From: Alistipes sp.
Lineage (GTDB): Bacteria > Bacteroidota > Bacteroidia > Bacteroidales > Rikenellaceae
Reading direction: 5' to 3'
Assembly (NCBI GenBank): GCA_017937765.1
Contig: JAGBCY010000008.1
Location: 1-62,033 of the forward strand
DNA: 62,033 nucleotides
Position 1 is the first letter of the stretch. Each line of letters starts with the position of its first letter. Made by a program: the position numbers and the translations under genes. Below, piece after piece: positions 37,701 through 45,941 of the stretch. Under the pieces are notes generated by a model. The model saw only the letters and a program-made list of their open reading frames with translations, made no database searches and had not been told where the DNA came from.

Positions 37701-37860
37701 TCGTGCCCTGCTCGACAACAGAGGCTCCGATAACCGGCGTTCCGGTAGCATCAACTACCACACCTTTGACCTCGTATCTGCCCGTCTGGGCAAACACTTG
37801 GGCGGGAACTACCATCGCGAGGATGGCAAGACCCAAACACATAGTTAAGAATTTTCTCAT
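34768..37860 (-). CDS. susC: SusC-like TonB-dependent outer-membrane transporter
   Basis: A 1030-residue SusC/RagA family receptor. Signal peptide (to about residue 24, VFAQ), then a carboxypeptidase-regulatory-like domain (YEVKGVVVDATGTPVIGASV, about 28-110), a plug with DDVVVIGYGTVKKNDLTGSV and RIRGGSSLNASNDPLVVIDG, and a large beta barrel ending in YILGVKFNF with the terminal aromatic residue needed for barrel assembly. It imports maltooligosaccharides together with SusD, powered by TonB. It lies 120 bp after the MFS gene; no TAnnTTTG promoter is seen in that gap, so transcription may begin upstream of the MFS gene. Confidence 0.96.
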   Translation of the reverse strand: MRKFLTMCLGLAILAMVVPAQVFAQTGRYEVKGVVVDATGTPVIGASVVEQGTTNGITTDVNGQFVLNVNSAESIVVISFIGYETQSLAAASSELQHVVLAEDSAMIDDVVVIGYGTVKKNDLTGSVSTVKADQTNKGLATSPTDLLRGKSAGVVITSGDGAPGSASTIRIRGGSSLNASNDPLVVIDGLPVSNSGISGVSNALASINPSDIESFTVLKDASATAIYGSRASNGVIIITTKKGSKYDSGAPRLSIDFTTSLSHNHKYVDVMTGDEMRQTLEWYYGTQDTDAYRSATKYGNGRQNTDWQREVYQLAQSYEGNVSLAGNIKLGENDNLPYRVSVGYLNQDGTLKTSNMSRHTLSLNLNPTFFDNHLTVSLNGKGMIMDNRFANQTAISQAVQFDPTKPVYLSDEEGGINGYYTWRGIDGKHNTMANQNPVALLQDKHDLATAKRFAGNVQLDYKIHGLEDLRLNLNLGLDYSKSNGTVDVAPGAEQSRHATAEAGSGSHTNYSQLKRDQTLELYGAYAKTWGDHSFDAMVGYSWQHFYTQSFNETYRVADVAKWDVDSGKPYVAIEETAANYYLSEPKIAKSEYFLVSFFGRVNYSYANRYSITATLRSDGTSRFKNNKWGIFPSVALAWNIKNEAFLEDSDVLSALKLRLSYGQTGQQDAGGVYDSQPTYYNNTLGSYYPFGGYTENGIVYPIKPVGYNADLKWETTTTYNAGLDFGFLDGRITASADFYYRETKDLLNFIPIAAGANLTNYLNANIGDLKNIGAELEINAIAIQSKDWYWNIGANVAWNRNEITRLTNDDEAEGYYGIDTGGYSGGVGGTCQVHQTGQPTNSFYVYQQIYDANGRPIEGLYVDRNGDGTVNEKDKYVYKKAAPDVTIGFNTQLSWKALTLAVSAHANIGNYVYDNISSNGELLTDLWTNNFTNNRVVTAPTTNFRSSGQYLSDYYVRNASFLKIDNVTLSYRFDLGKVDERGLTLDVFGTVSNVATFTGYKGLDPEIYSGIDNNMYPRPRTYILGVKFNF

Positions 37861-37946
37861 AGTGTTTTAGTGTTAGTTAATAAAAGTTAGTAATAATGTT
37901 AATTAGTTTATGTATCGATTTGTCGATTCTTATTTAGGCATAGTCA

Positions 37947-37970
37947 GTCGGGCAGGCTACCCCACCCGAC
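37947..37970 (-). promoter_or_regulatory. Hairpin between MFS gene and susC
   Basis: GTCGGG (37947-37952) pairs with CCCGAC (37965-37970), 11 bp beyond the MFS stop. There is no T tract, so partial termination or mRNA processing is conceivable. Confidence 0.45.
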
Positions 37971-37980
37971 AGACCTACGA

Positions 37981-39504
37981 TTACTCCTCCTTGCGCTTCG
38001 TATTGATGCCGAACACGGCCATAGCACCAAAGAGCAACGACACACCCGCAATCACGAGCATATATATGCGCTCGCCGCCACAAGCCGTAAGGATCATACC
38101 GCTTACCAACGATGCTACGATCTGAGGCAAGCATATCGTGCAATTGAACAAGCCCAAGTATGCACCCATAGACTTACCAGACAACGAGTTGGTAAGTAGC
38201 GCAAATGGCATTGAAAGCATAGCAGCCCATCCGCAGCCAATCAAGGCATATGATACGCACAACGCATACTGATCCTTAATGAACAACGTAGAGATAAAGC
38301 CGATACCGCCAATGAGCAAGCTCGTCGAATAGGCCATCTTCGTAGTGCGGAAGTATGGCAATACAAGAGCCCACACTACCGATGCCACCGACTGAACGGC
38401 GAACAACACGCCAACCCAGTCACCTGCATCCTGGAACGCCAAGCTCGAGCTATCGGATGTTCCCCATACATTCTCAGCAATAGCTCCGTTGGTATATGTC
38501 CACATAAGCATAAAGGCAAACCAACAGAAGAATTGCACAACGGCAATTTGCCAGAAAGCAGCGGGAGCATTACGCAAGAGATAGATAAAATTCGTATTCT
38601 GGCTCTTATCATCTGTATTAACGCCATTGAGCTTAGCATACTGCTCGGGAGTGAACTCCTTGACCTTAACGCTGGTGACAATAACGCATATAATCATCAC
38701 GATAGCACCGATGTAGAATGACCATTTAAGCGACTCGGGCACCTCCTTCTTGACGCTATCCTCGGCCACAACTGCCGCCTCAACAACATCCTCAGCAGAT
38801 GGAACTGCGGGAGAATCTATTGCAGCTACATCCTCGGTATCATCCACGGCCACAACATCAGCGACTACCGAAGCCTCACCCTCAGGCGCATCTACAACAA
38901 TGGTTGTCTCTGGCGCAGGGGCATCAGCAACCGGCTCATCATCGCTAATAGCCACAGCCGCAGTGGCAGCAACACCACCAGCAAACAAAATCGCCAACAA
39001 CTTAGGCAGCAAGCTACCAACCACCTGTCCAGCGTTACACAGCATACTCTGAATCGAATAGGCCTTAGCCTTCTGCTCATTGTTCACCATATCGCCCACC
39101 ATCATCTTGAAGGGCTGCATCGCCATATTGAGCGAGGTATCGAGAAGCATAAGCATAGCAGCACCGAAGGCCATAACAGCACCAACGCTCTGGAAACTGA
39201 AGCTACCCGAATTAGGGAATAAGAACATAACGATTGCAGCAATGAGCGTTCCTACGTAGAGATAGGGTTTACGACGGCCCCATCTACACCACGTCTTATC
39301 GCTCATTGAACCAACGATAGGCTGAACAATCATACCCATCAATGGAGGAAGAATCCAGTAATAGCCGAGGTTATGAGGATCCGCACCGAGCGTCTCAAAA
39401 ATACGGCTATTCTGCGATGTTTGGAGTGCGAATGCCATCTGCACGCCGAAGAATCCGAAGCTCAGATTCCACATCTGCCAGAATGAAAGAGTAGGTTTTT
39501 GCAT
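37981..39504 (-). CDS. MFS sugar transporter (GPH/SLC45-like) with acidic central loop
   Basis: A 507-residue major facilitator with twelve predicted membrane helices. MQKPTLSFWQMWNLSFGFFGVQMAFALQ and GSMSDKTWCRWGRRKPYLYVG (loop 2-3) are typical of the glycoside/sucrose-type MFS subfamily, which imports maltose or other disaccharides across the inner membrane. Between helices 6 and 7, about residues 185-265 form an Asp/Glu/Ala/Val/Pro-rich stretch (ISDDEPVADAPAPETTIVVD) far longer than the usual loop. By position it would move the sugars released by the periplasmic amylases into the cytoplasm. It is the first gene of the Sus run and divergent from the two-component genes. Confidence 0.88.
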   Translation of the reverse strand: MQKPTLSFWQMWNLSFGFFGVQMAFALQTSQNSRIFETLGADPHNLGYYWILPPLMGMIVQPIVGSMSDKTWCRWGRRKPYLYVGTLIAAIVMFLFPNSGSFSFQSVGAVMAFGAAMLMLLDTSLNMAMQPFKMMVGDMVNNEQKAKAYSIQSMLCNAGQVVGSLLPKLLAILFAGGVAATAAVAISDDEPVADAPAPETTIVVDAPEGEASVVADVVAVDDTEDVAAIDSPAVPSAEDVVEAAVVAEDSVKKEVPESLKWSFYIGAIVMIICVIVTSVKVKEFTPEQYAKLNGVNTDDKSQNTNFIYLLRNAPAAFWQIAVVQFFCWFAFMLMWTYTNGAIAENVWGTSDSSSLAFQDAGDWVGVLFAVQSVASVVWALVLPYFRTTKMAYSTSLLIGGIGFISTLFIKDQYALCVSYALIGCGWAAMLSMPFALLTNSLSGKSMGAYLGLFNCTICLPQIVASLVSGMILTACGGERIYMLVIAGVSLLFGAMAVFGINTKRKEE

Positions 39505-39875
39505 TTTTAAAAAATTTTAATAATTATTCGTGTCCAGTCCAAAAATTTGCAGAGTTAACAATTTTGAGTTATTTAATTTTTTTAATAACTACACTCCTCC
39601 AACACTACAAATTTTACAAAAAAAAGTCAAACGAACAAATCATTTCTACCCAAAGGGTAAATATTCGCGACGAACTGCATAATTTCTCAACCGAACGGAA
39701 TGGCATTCTTCGTAGCTTGGCACGATTATGGCAACATAGCTAAAGCTATAATAGAGCGCGAGACGAGGCGATACAGGCATAGAGGCCGATAAGAAGAGTG
39801 TAGAAAATCAGCTGCAAGAGCGACAACGGGGGCAGGCAGAATGGCGGAAAAGTTGGAGAAACGATTTTATTTTCG
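39505..39875. other. Divergent intergenic region between Sus operon and lytS
   Basis: About 370 bp without a gene. The part near the MFS gene is very A+T-rich with AGTTATT/AATAACT arms (39567-39573 and 39584-39590) and TACCC-AAA-GGGTA (39647-39659), both candidate operators. No TAnnTTTG box faces the MFS gene, which suggests an activator-dependent promoter. The right part (about 39700-39870) has genomic base composition but no supported gene. Confidence 0.5.
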
Positions 39876-39883
39876 TATATTTG
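39853..39883 (+). promoter_or_regulatory. Promoter of lytS/lytR, near-leaderless
   Basis: TTG (39853-39855), 20-bp spacer, TATATTTG (39876-39883). The ATG begins at 39890, only 6 bp after the -7 box, so the transcript would start at or within a few bases of the start codon. Confidence 0.75.
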
Positions 39884-39889
39884 CAAAAT

Positions 39890-41278
39890 ATGACAAATAT
39901 AAGATCGCTCAACAATATAGCCGTCGTCGTGATATTTGCGCTGCTGCACTTCGCCGTAGCGATAGTCTCTCGCGCTCTCGATTACTACGATGACATTCCG
40001 CTTACGGTGCTCACAATCACGATGATAATCGTCGTGTCGATGCGCAACAACACGCGCGTCGAGATGATGGCCGTGCTGACGCTCGTAGCTACACTTCTCG
40101 GCTACATATTCGGCTCGTGGCTGCGCGAGGCGATGACGCTTATTGTCGACAGCAGTTTCCTCGCTCCCGCCATCTCTACCTTTATCATCACTACGATTCT
40201 CGGCCTCGGCACGAGCTACATCACCGAGCGAGTGACACGCTTCCGCAGCACCGACACACAACGGAGCGTAACGCCACGAAACATCATATTTACAGCTCTC
40301 TCCATCCTGATCCTCAGAATGATATACGTAGCAATGGACCGCGCCGAGATATTCACCGAGGGAATGATCCTCTCGAACATTATGAGGGTCTTGGGCAACA
40401 GCTGGGCACTGCTACTACTTCTTGCAGGCAACATCATCCTCACGATAAACATAATGCGACTGAAGGATAAAAGCCCGAAGAAGCCGCACCAAACAACGTT
40501 ACTAATAGCCATATCCACGCTAACTATACCCATCGCCTCGACGTGCCTTATACACTACGATATACCCTACTTCACAGCCCCATCGGATTCGATCGACGAC
40601 TTCGTGCGAACGCTCTCCGCAGCATTGCTTATCGACCTGATAATCATCACTATTTGTTATCTTGTACAGATACTTCTGCAGTCGCGCCAGAAGCTGCTCG
40701 AGGAGCGCGAGCAGAAGCACCGCTCGGAGTATCAGTACGAGCGACTCAAGCAGCAGATAAACCCCCACTTTCTATTCAACTCGTTAGGCATCCTCGACTA
40801 CCTTGTTCAGGAGCACGAGACCGAACGTGCAAGCAGCTTTATTCACAAACTCGCGGGCATCTATCGCTATATGCTCAGCAACGACAGCAAGCCACTCGTG
40901 AAGCTCAGCGACGAGCTCGGATTCACGTCGAAATATATCGATCTGCTTAAGGAGCGATTTATCGAAGGAATGGTTATTGAAATAGATATAAAACCCTCGA
41001 TGCTTGGGAGTATGGTTGTTCCCTGTTCACTCCAGCTATTGGTAGAAAATGCCACAAAGCACAACATCGTGAGTGCCGACTCTCCGCTACATATCAATAT
41101 AACCACGGAGGGCAACACGCTGACGGTAAGGAACAACCTCCAGCCTCGTACCCACGGACAGCCCTCGACGCACCTCGGACTGGAGAACATCCGCCGCCAG
41201 TACCTCGACATCACGGGCAAGGACATAAGCGTCGAAAAGAGCGATAAAGAATTTATAGTAAAACTCCCGATAGTATGA
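39890..41278 (+). CDS. LytS-type membrane sensor histidine kinase
   Basis: A 462-residue histidine kinase. The N-terminal half has about six hydrophobic segments (from IAVVVIFALLHFAVAIV on), then a coiled linker (QSRQKLLEEREQKHRSEYQYERL) and the His_kinase domain with the phospho-acceptor in QQINPHFLFNSLGILDYL (His near residue 293). The C-terminal ATPase has VPCSLQLLVENATKHN and HLGLENIRRQY. Start: ATG at 39890 rather than TTG at 39881, since the latter overlaps the promoter. It overlaps the response-regulator start by 4 bp (ATGA), so they form one two-component system. The signal is unknown. Confidence 0.92.
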   Translation: MTNIRSLNNIAVVVIFALLHFAVAIVSRALDYYDDIPLTVLTITMIIVVSMRNNTRVEMMAVLTLVATLLGYIFGSWLREAMTLIVDSSFLAPAISTFIITTILGLGTSYITERVTRFRSTDTQRSVTPRNIIFTALSILILRMIYVAMDRAEIFTEGMILSNIMRVLGNSWALLLLLAGNIILTINIMRLKDKSPKKPHQTTLLIAISTLTIPIASTCLIHYDIPYFTAPSDSIDDFVRTLSAALLIDLIIITICYLVQILLQSRQKLLEEREQKHRSEYQYERLKQQINPHFLFNSLGILDYLVQEHETERASSFIHKLAGIYRYMLSNDSKPLVKLSDELGFTSKYIDLLKERFIEGMVIEIDIKPSMLGSMVVPCSLQLLVENATKHNIVSADSPLHINITTEGNTLTVRNNLQPRTHGQPSTHLGLENIRRQYLDITGKDISVEKSDKEFIVKLPIV

Positions 41279-42051
41279 TAAAAGTGCTCATCGTAGAGGA
41301 CGAGATCCCTGCGCAGATAAACCTCAAAAAATTGATAGAGAAGTGTTGCCCCGATAGCCGTATCGTAATGACACTCACCTCGGTACGCTCGACAATCAAG
41401 TGGTTAGAAGAGAACCCCGAAGGTGCCGACGTGATATTTCTCGACGTGGAGCTCTCGGACGGCGTATGCTTCGACATCATCGAAAAGATTAAGCCCTCGG
41501 CCGAGATAATAATCACAACGGCTTACGATAACTACGCCATCAACGCCTTCAAGATTAACTCCGCTGACTATCTGCTAAAACCCATCGTCGAGGAGGACCT
41601 AACGCGTGCTTGGGAGCGATGCAAGGAGCGCATCGAACAGACCGCGTCACCCAACCTCGAAGCACTGCTCGACATAGTGTCAAAGGCGGGTGGGCAGAAG
41701 GACAAAGAGTATAAAAAACGTTTTATCGTCAAGACCGGCGAAAAGATCATAATCATACCCGTAGAGGATATCGCATACTGCTACTCGGAGGACAAGAGTA
41801 CATATGCCATAAGCCGCAACGGCACACGCCGCCTGCTGGACTACTCGTTAGACACGGTACAGGAGATGCTCGACCCCAAGCTATTCTTCCGCATCTCGCG
41901 CAGCTGCATAGTCTCGATCAACTCCATAGAGAACATATCGAAGCACCTCGGCACACGCCTAAAACTTCAGCTCACCCCCCGCTGGGATGAGGATGTAGTG
42001 GTGAGCCGCAGCCGCACATCGGACTTTCTCGAATGGCTCGACAACAACTAA
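41275..42051 (+). CDS. LytTR-family response regulator
   Basis: A 258-residue response regulator. The receiver domain (1-120) has acidic pocket EDE at 8-10, phospho-acceptor Asp57 in VIFLDVELSD, Thr in IIITTAYD and Lys in YLLKPI. The C-terminal LytTR DNA-binding domain (about 150-258) has KRFIVKTGEKIIIIPVEDI and FFRISRSCIVSINSIENI. It is translated with the upstream kinase. Targets are unknown: candidates are the divergent Sus operon, its own promoter and the downstream Wza/Wzc genes, but a terminator separates it from the latter. Confidence 0.93.
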   Translation: MIKVLIVEDEIPAQINLKKLIEKCCPDSRIVMTLTSVRSTIKWLEENPEGADVIFLDVELSDGVCFDIIEKIKPSAEIIITTAYDNYAINAFKINSADYLLKPIVEEDLTRAWERCKERIEQTASPNLEALLDIVSKAGGQKDKEYKKRFIVKTGEKIIIIPVEDIAYCYSEDKSTYAISRNGTRRLLDYSLDTVQEMLDPKLFFRISRSCIVSINSIENISKHLGTRLKLQLTPRWDEDVVVSRSRTSDFLEWLDNN

Positions 42052-42072
42052 GAGCAAGCCACAATAACCCCT

Positions 42073-42110
42073 AAGAGCAGAGAGGCGCCACGCCTTTTTG
42101 CTCTTTTTTT
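42073..42110 (+). terminator. Intrinsic terminator of the two-component operon
   Basis: AAGAGCA (42073-42079) pairs with TGCTCTT (42099-42105); the stem continues inward with GAGAGGCG and CGCCTTTT around a CCA loop, about 15 bp in all with G-T pairs, followed by a T tract to 42110. Confidence 0.9.
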
Positions 42111-42144
42111 AATATAAGAATAGCGTTGTTATGCACATTTTTTG

Positions 42145-42152
42145 TATATTTG
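42145..42152 (+). promoter_or_regulatory. -7 box of the polysaccharide export operon
   Basis: TATATTTG matches TAnnTTTG. The ATG is 94 bp downstream, giving a leader of about 90 nt. The -33 element is weak (TTG at 42126-42128, 16 bp away). Confidence 0.6.
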
Positions 42153-42246
42153 CACGGATTATCACCTCGCCCACAACGGGTACAACTTATGTCGGCAGAG
42201 GGTGAAAAAATGTAAGTGTAAACAGATTAGGGAAATAGACTAAGAT

Positions 42247-43038
42247 ATGAAATACTGGAAACTATTTATTCTGAGTTTTGCAATTCTGCTCGGCGCGTGT
42301 AATGCGCAGCAGCGAGTACTCTACATCCAGGATGTAGCGAGTGGCTCGGAGATTGACGTCCCCGAGGGTTATATGATTCGCATCAAGCCCAACGACCAGC
42401 TCACGGTCGTGGTCAATAGCAAGAACCCCGAGTTGGCAATGCCCTTCAACACCTCGACGAGCTATAACGCCCTCAATGGCGGTATGACCACCACAACGGC
42501 AAACGAGAGCAGCCTTCAGGTGCTCACCGTGACCAGCGACGGATATATCACGTTGCCGATTATCGGTGATGTGAAGTGCGAGGGTCTCACACGCGAGGAA
42601 CTCGAACAGAAGATCGAGCAGAAGATAACCGAGGGTAAGTACATCGACGACCCGAAGGTAAACGTACGCTTTAACGACCTTACGGTGTCGATCATCGGCG
42701 AGGTAAACAAGCCCGGACGATACAGCATCAAGCGCGACCAAATCACCATATTTGAGGCACTTGCCCTTGCCGGCGATATGACCATCTACGGTAGCCGTGA
42801 GGATGTTGCGGTGATTCGCGAGCGCGATGGGAAGAGCATAATCACCAAGCTCGACCTTCGCTCGCAGGAGGCCTTCAACTCGCCCTGCTTCTACCTCGAG
42901 CAGAACGACGTTATCATCGTGAGCCCTAACAAATATAAGGCTGCGACAGCGGAGATCAACCAGAACAGGTCGTTCTGGATTTCGTTGGCCTCGACGGCAA
43001 TATCGTTGGCAACGCTCGTAATCACGGTCTTTAAGTAA
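42247..43038 (+). CDS. Wza-like polysaccharide export lipoprotein
   Basis: A 263-residue outer-membrane export protein: signal and lipobox in MKYWKLFILSFAILLGACNAQQ. A poly-export domain (about 40-150, MIRIKPNDQLTVVVNSKNPEL and GYITLPIIGDVKCEGLTREEL) is followed by a SLBB domain (about 155-235, VSIIGEVNKPGRYSIKRDQITIFEALALAGD). A final hydrophobic segment (about 240-260) may span the outer membrane as in Wza, or anchor it. Relatives form the channel for capsule or exopolysaccharide, working with Wzc, which is encoded 28 bp downstream. Confidence 0.92.
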   Translation: MKYWKLFILSFAILLGACNAQQRVLYIQDVASGSEIDVPEGYMIRIKPNDQLTVVVNSKNPELAMPFNTSTSYNALNGGMTTTTANESSLQVLTVTSDGYITLPIIGDVKCEGLTREELEQKIEQKITEGKYIDDPKVNVRFNDLTVSIIGEVNKPGRYSIKRDQITIFEALALAGDMTIYGSREDVAVIRERDGKSIITKLDLRSQEAFNSPCFYLEQNDVIIVSPNKYKAATAEINQNRSFWISLASTAISLATLVITVFK

Positions 43039-43066
43039 CAACTCACAGCTTAAGCATCAGAGACTT

Positions 43067-45502
43067 ATGGCAGAAATGACAAACACGCAGGAGAAGAGCT
43101 TCGAGGCTCGAAGCAACAAATTCACGCTCCACGACATACTTCAACTCATCCTCTCGAACTGGTATTGGTTCGTAGTGTCGATGATCCTATGCGGCGGCAT
43201 CGCCTTCATCTATCTGCACCGCACAGCCCCCATATACCAGCGCACGGCCACGGTCCTTGTCAAGGACTCACGTAAGGGCTCGGGCACGGAGGTCACAGCC
43301 TTCAACGACCTTCTCGGCGGTATGGGACGTCGCTCGGTGGATAACGAGGTGCACATCTTCCAGTCGCGCCGACTTATGGAGCAGGTGGTCAAGAAGTACG
43401 ACCTCACAACACGCTACACCACGCAGGGCCGCATCCGCACTACGGATATGTACGGCCGCGCTCCTATGCTCGTGAAGTTCCTGACGGCATCACCCTCGGA
43501 GGTGGGCTCGTTCCTCTATAACATCGATGACGACGGCACCATAACCCTGAGCGACTTTACCGACGAGCAGGGCCCCACGGCCGACGATAAGTATAGTATC
43601 AAGCTCAAGGCTGGCGATACGGTGACTACGCCGCTCGGCAGCATTGTGATGGTTGCCACGCCCTACCTCGAGCGATATCGCGACCGCGAGATTAAGGTCA
43701 CAAAGATGCCCCTTAATGAGGTCACTGAGTCGTACCGCAACCGCCTGAAGTGCGAGATTGCCGACAAGCAGGCTTCGGTCATCGCCATCAGTATGGCCGA
43801 CGAGGTACCGTTGCGTGCCGAGAATGTTATCAACGGCATCATCGACGCCTATAACGTTGACGCCATCGAGGATAAGCAGGCAATATCGAACCTCACCGAG
43901 GAGTTCATCAACGAGCGACTCATATCGCTTGGCGAGGAGCTCAACCTTGCCGATAGCGACATCGCCAACTTCAAGCAGGAGAACCGCCTCTACAGCCCCG
44001 AGAACGAGGCTAAGCTGAGTGCCGAGGAGATCAAGCGTCTGAAGCAGGATGCCTTGACAATGGAGGCAAACCGCGAGATGGCGCAGTATATCCTCTCCTA
44101 CATTCAGGATAGCGATGAGCCCAACGCTCTGATCCCCGCAGCTACGGTTACGATGAGTGGTGCATCGACAGCCCTTGCCGCACAGATAGAGCTATACAAC
44201 AAGAACGTACTCCTCTACCAGCGACTTGTGTCGTCATCATCGACGAGCAACCCCATCGTCATCGACCTTGAGGAGCAGATTCGCAACGTGCGTGGCGTTA
44301 TCGAGACATCGCTCATATCGCACATCGACGGCCTCGACCTCCAGATCGAACAGATAAACCGCCAGCAGAACATCGCCGACTCCGAGATGCAGAGTTCTCC
44401 CACGAAGGAGATGGAGTTGCTCTCGAAGGCACGCCAGCAGAAGGTTAAGGAGGAGCTATACATCTACCTCCTCACGAAGCTCGAGGAGAACGCCCTAACG
44501 GGAGCTACGGCCGAGAGCAACGCCCGCGTCATCGACCTCGCATATGGTAGTAACCGCCCGATAAGCCCCAAAACATCGCTTATATATCTCGTGGCCATAG
44601 TTATGGGTCTGGCAATACCCTTTGCAATCCTATACCTCCGCGAGGTGCTCAACACGAGTGTGCGCTCGCGTCGCGACCTTGAGGAGGCTCTCACGATACC
44701 CTTCCTCGGCGACATACCGCAGTACGAGGGCCGCACCGACCAGGGTATCGTCGTTAGGGATGATGGTCGCGATGCTGTTTCGGAGTCGTTCAGAATGATA
44801 CGCACGAACCTTAGCTTTATGTCGGTAGACACGACCGTGAAGGTGCTGATGTTCACCTCGTCGATACCCCACAGTGGTAAAACGTTCGTATCGCTCAACC
44901 TCGCAGCTACGCTCGCCGCCTCGGGCAAGCGCACCCTTGTTGTCGACTTTGACCTCCGTCGCCGCACGCTGTCAAAGACCCTCGGACATCGCAACGACCG
45001 CCGAGGCCTCACGAGCTTCCTCACCGATAAGATTAGCTCGTTGGACGACATCATCCAGAAGAGCGAGATTGACGAGAACCTCGACTTTATCTTCGCAGGT
45101 CCTCAGCCACCCAACCCCGCCGAAATGCTTATGTCGCAGCGCGTCGACCAGCTCTTTAGCGAGCTTCGCAGCCGCTACGACTATATCATCATCGACAGCG
45201 TACCGGCAATGGCCGTGGCCGATGCTATCATCATCGACCGCCTTGTCGACCTCACGGTATATATCGTGCGTCAGGGCAACCTCGACCGTCGCCACCTGCC
45301 CGACATCGAGCAGCTTTACACCGAGAAGAAGTTCCACAATATGAGTATCGTGCTCAATGGCGTGACACACAGCAAACGTTCGTATGGCTACGGCTATGGC
45401 TACGGTTATGGCTATGGCTACGGTTATTACAGCGATGGCGAGAACGAGACGCCGTGGAAGCGTCGCTGGCGCAAGTTTAGGCACCTATTTAAGAAGCAGT
45501 AA
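43067..45502 (+). CDS. Wzc-like chain-length determinant / bacterial tyrosine kinase
   Basis: An 811-residue inner-membrane co-polymerase and BY-kinase. The N-terminal Wzz domain has TM1 near residues 30-52 (WYWFVVSMILCGGIAFIYL), a periplasmic coiled-coil part and TM2 near 503-523. The cytoplasmic ATPase has Walker A SSIPHSGKTFVSLNLAAT (near 600), A' LVVDFDLRRR and B YIIIDSVPAM. The tyrosine-rich tail near 770-790 consists of repeated Gly-Tyr dipeptides (GYGYGYGYGYGYGYGYYSD), the autophosphorylation cluster. It controls polymer length and export with Wza. No glycosyltransferase or polymerase gene is adjacent. Confidence 0.93.
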   Translation: MAEMTNTQEKSFEARSNKFTLHDILQLILSNWYWFVVSMILCGGIAFIYLHRTAPIYQRTATVLVKDSRKGSGTEVTAFNDLLGGMGRRSVDNEVHIFQSRRLMEQVVKKYDLTTRYTTQGRIRTTDMYGRAPMLVKFLTASPSEVGSFLYNIDDDGTITLSDFTDEQGPTADDKYSIKLKAGDTVTTPLGSIVMVATPYLERYRDREIKVTKMPLNEVTESYRNRLKCEIADKQASVIAISMADEVPLRAENVINGIIDAYNVDAIEDKQAISNLTEEFINERLISLGEELNLADSDIANFKQENRLYSPENEAKLSAEEIKRLKQDALTMEANREMAQYILSYIQDSDEPNALIPAATVTMSGASTALAAQIELYNKNVLLYQRLVSSSSTSNPIVIDLEEQIRNVRGVIETSLISHIDGLDLQIEQINRQQNIADSEMQSSPTKEMELLSKARQQKVKEELYIYLLTKLEENALTGATAESNARVIDLAYGSNRPISPKTSLIYLVAIVMGLAIPFAILYLREVLNTSVRSRRDLEEALTIPFLGDIPQYEGRTDQGIVVRDDGRDAVSESFRMIRTNLSFMSVDTTVKVLMFTSSIPHSGKTFVSLNLAATLAASGKRTLVVDFDLRRRTLSKTLGHRNDRRGLTSFLTDKISSLDDIIQKSEIDENLDFIFAGPQPPNPAEMLMSQRVDQLFSELRSRYDYIIIDSVPAMAVADAIIIDRLVDLTVYIVRQGNLDRRHLPDIEQLYTEKKFHNMSIVLNGVTHSKRSYGYGYGYGYGYGYGYYSDGENETPWKRRWRKFRHLFKKQ
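45385..45428 (+). repeat. Gly-Tyr coding microsatellite-like repeat
   Basis: A 6-bp GGCTAC/GGCTAT/GGTTAT unit repeated about seven times near the wzc 3' end. Being 6 bp long, unit gain or loss would keep the frame while changing the number of phosphorylatable tyrosines. Confidence 0.8.
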
Positions 45503-45504
45503 CG

Positions 45505-45903
45505 ATGGCAAAGGATAACGCGCACTCAATGATTATTGCCGTTGACTTCGATGGCACGTGCGTCGAGCACGACTACCCTGCCGTAGGTATGGATGTCGAC
45601 GGTGCTGTCGACGTACTCCGCGCCCTGAACCGCAAGGGCCACCGATTGATACTCTTCACGATGCGCTCGGGGGCTAAGCTCGAGGCTGCCGTGAAGTGGT
45701 TTCGCGACCGCAAGATTGAGCTCTGGGACGTGAATCACAATCCCGAGCAGCGAGAGTGGACCGAGTCGCCGAAGGTACACGCCGATATATATATAGATGA
45801 CTCGTCGCTGGGATGCCCAGTGATGTTTATCGACGGCGTCCGCCGCCCCGTTGTCAACTGGTCGAAGATCCGCGCACTACTCGAGTACGACCGAGTATTG
45901 TAA
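45505..45903 (+). CDS. Small HAD-family hydrolase (BT0820-like)
   Basis: A 132-residue HAD phosphatase with motif I VDFDGTC near residues 12-18, motif II in HRLILFTMRSG, and acidic motif IV IYIDDSSLGCP. There is no cap domain. It resembles the small Bacteroides HAD proteins often found beside capsule genes. The substrate is unknown; sugar phosphates are possible. The gene begins 2 bp after wzc, so translational coupling is likely. ATG at 45505 is used; an internal ATG nine codons later (MIIAVDFDGT) is an alternative. Confidence 0.85.
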   Translation: MAKDNAHSMIIAVDFDGTCVEHDYPAVGMDVDGAVDVLRALNRKGHRLILFTMRSGAKLEAAVKWFRDRKIELWDVNHNPEQREWTESPKVHADIYIDDSSLGCPVMFIDGVRRPVVNWSKIRALLEYDRVL

Positions 45904-45941
45904 GACACATACAATTTTTAACTAACTAAACCTAAAAAACT

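Noticed and set aside
39505-39875. SusR-like regulator or small gene in the divergent gap
   Set aside because: No frame of useful length with protein-like composition on either strand.
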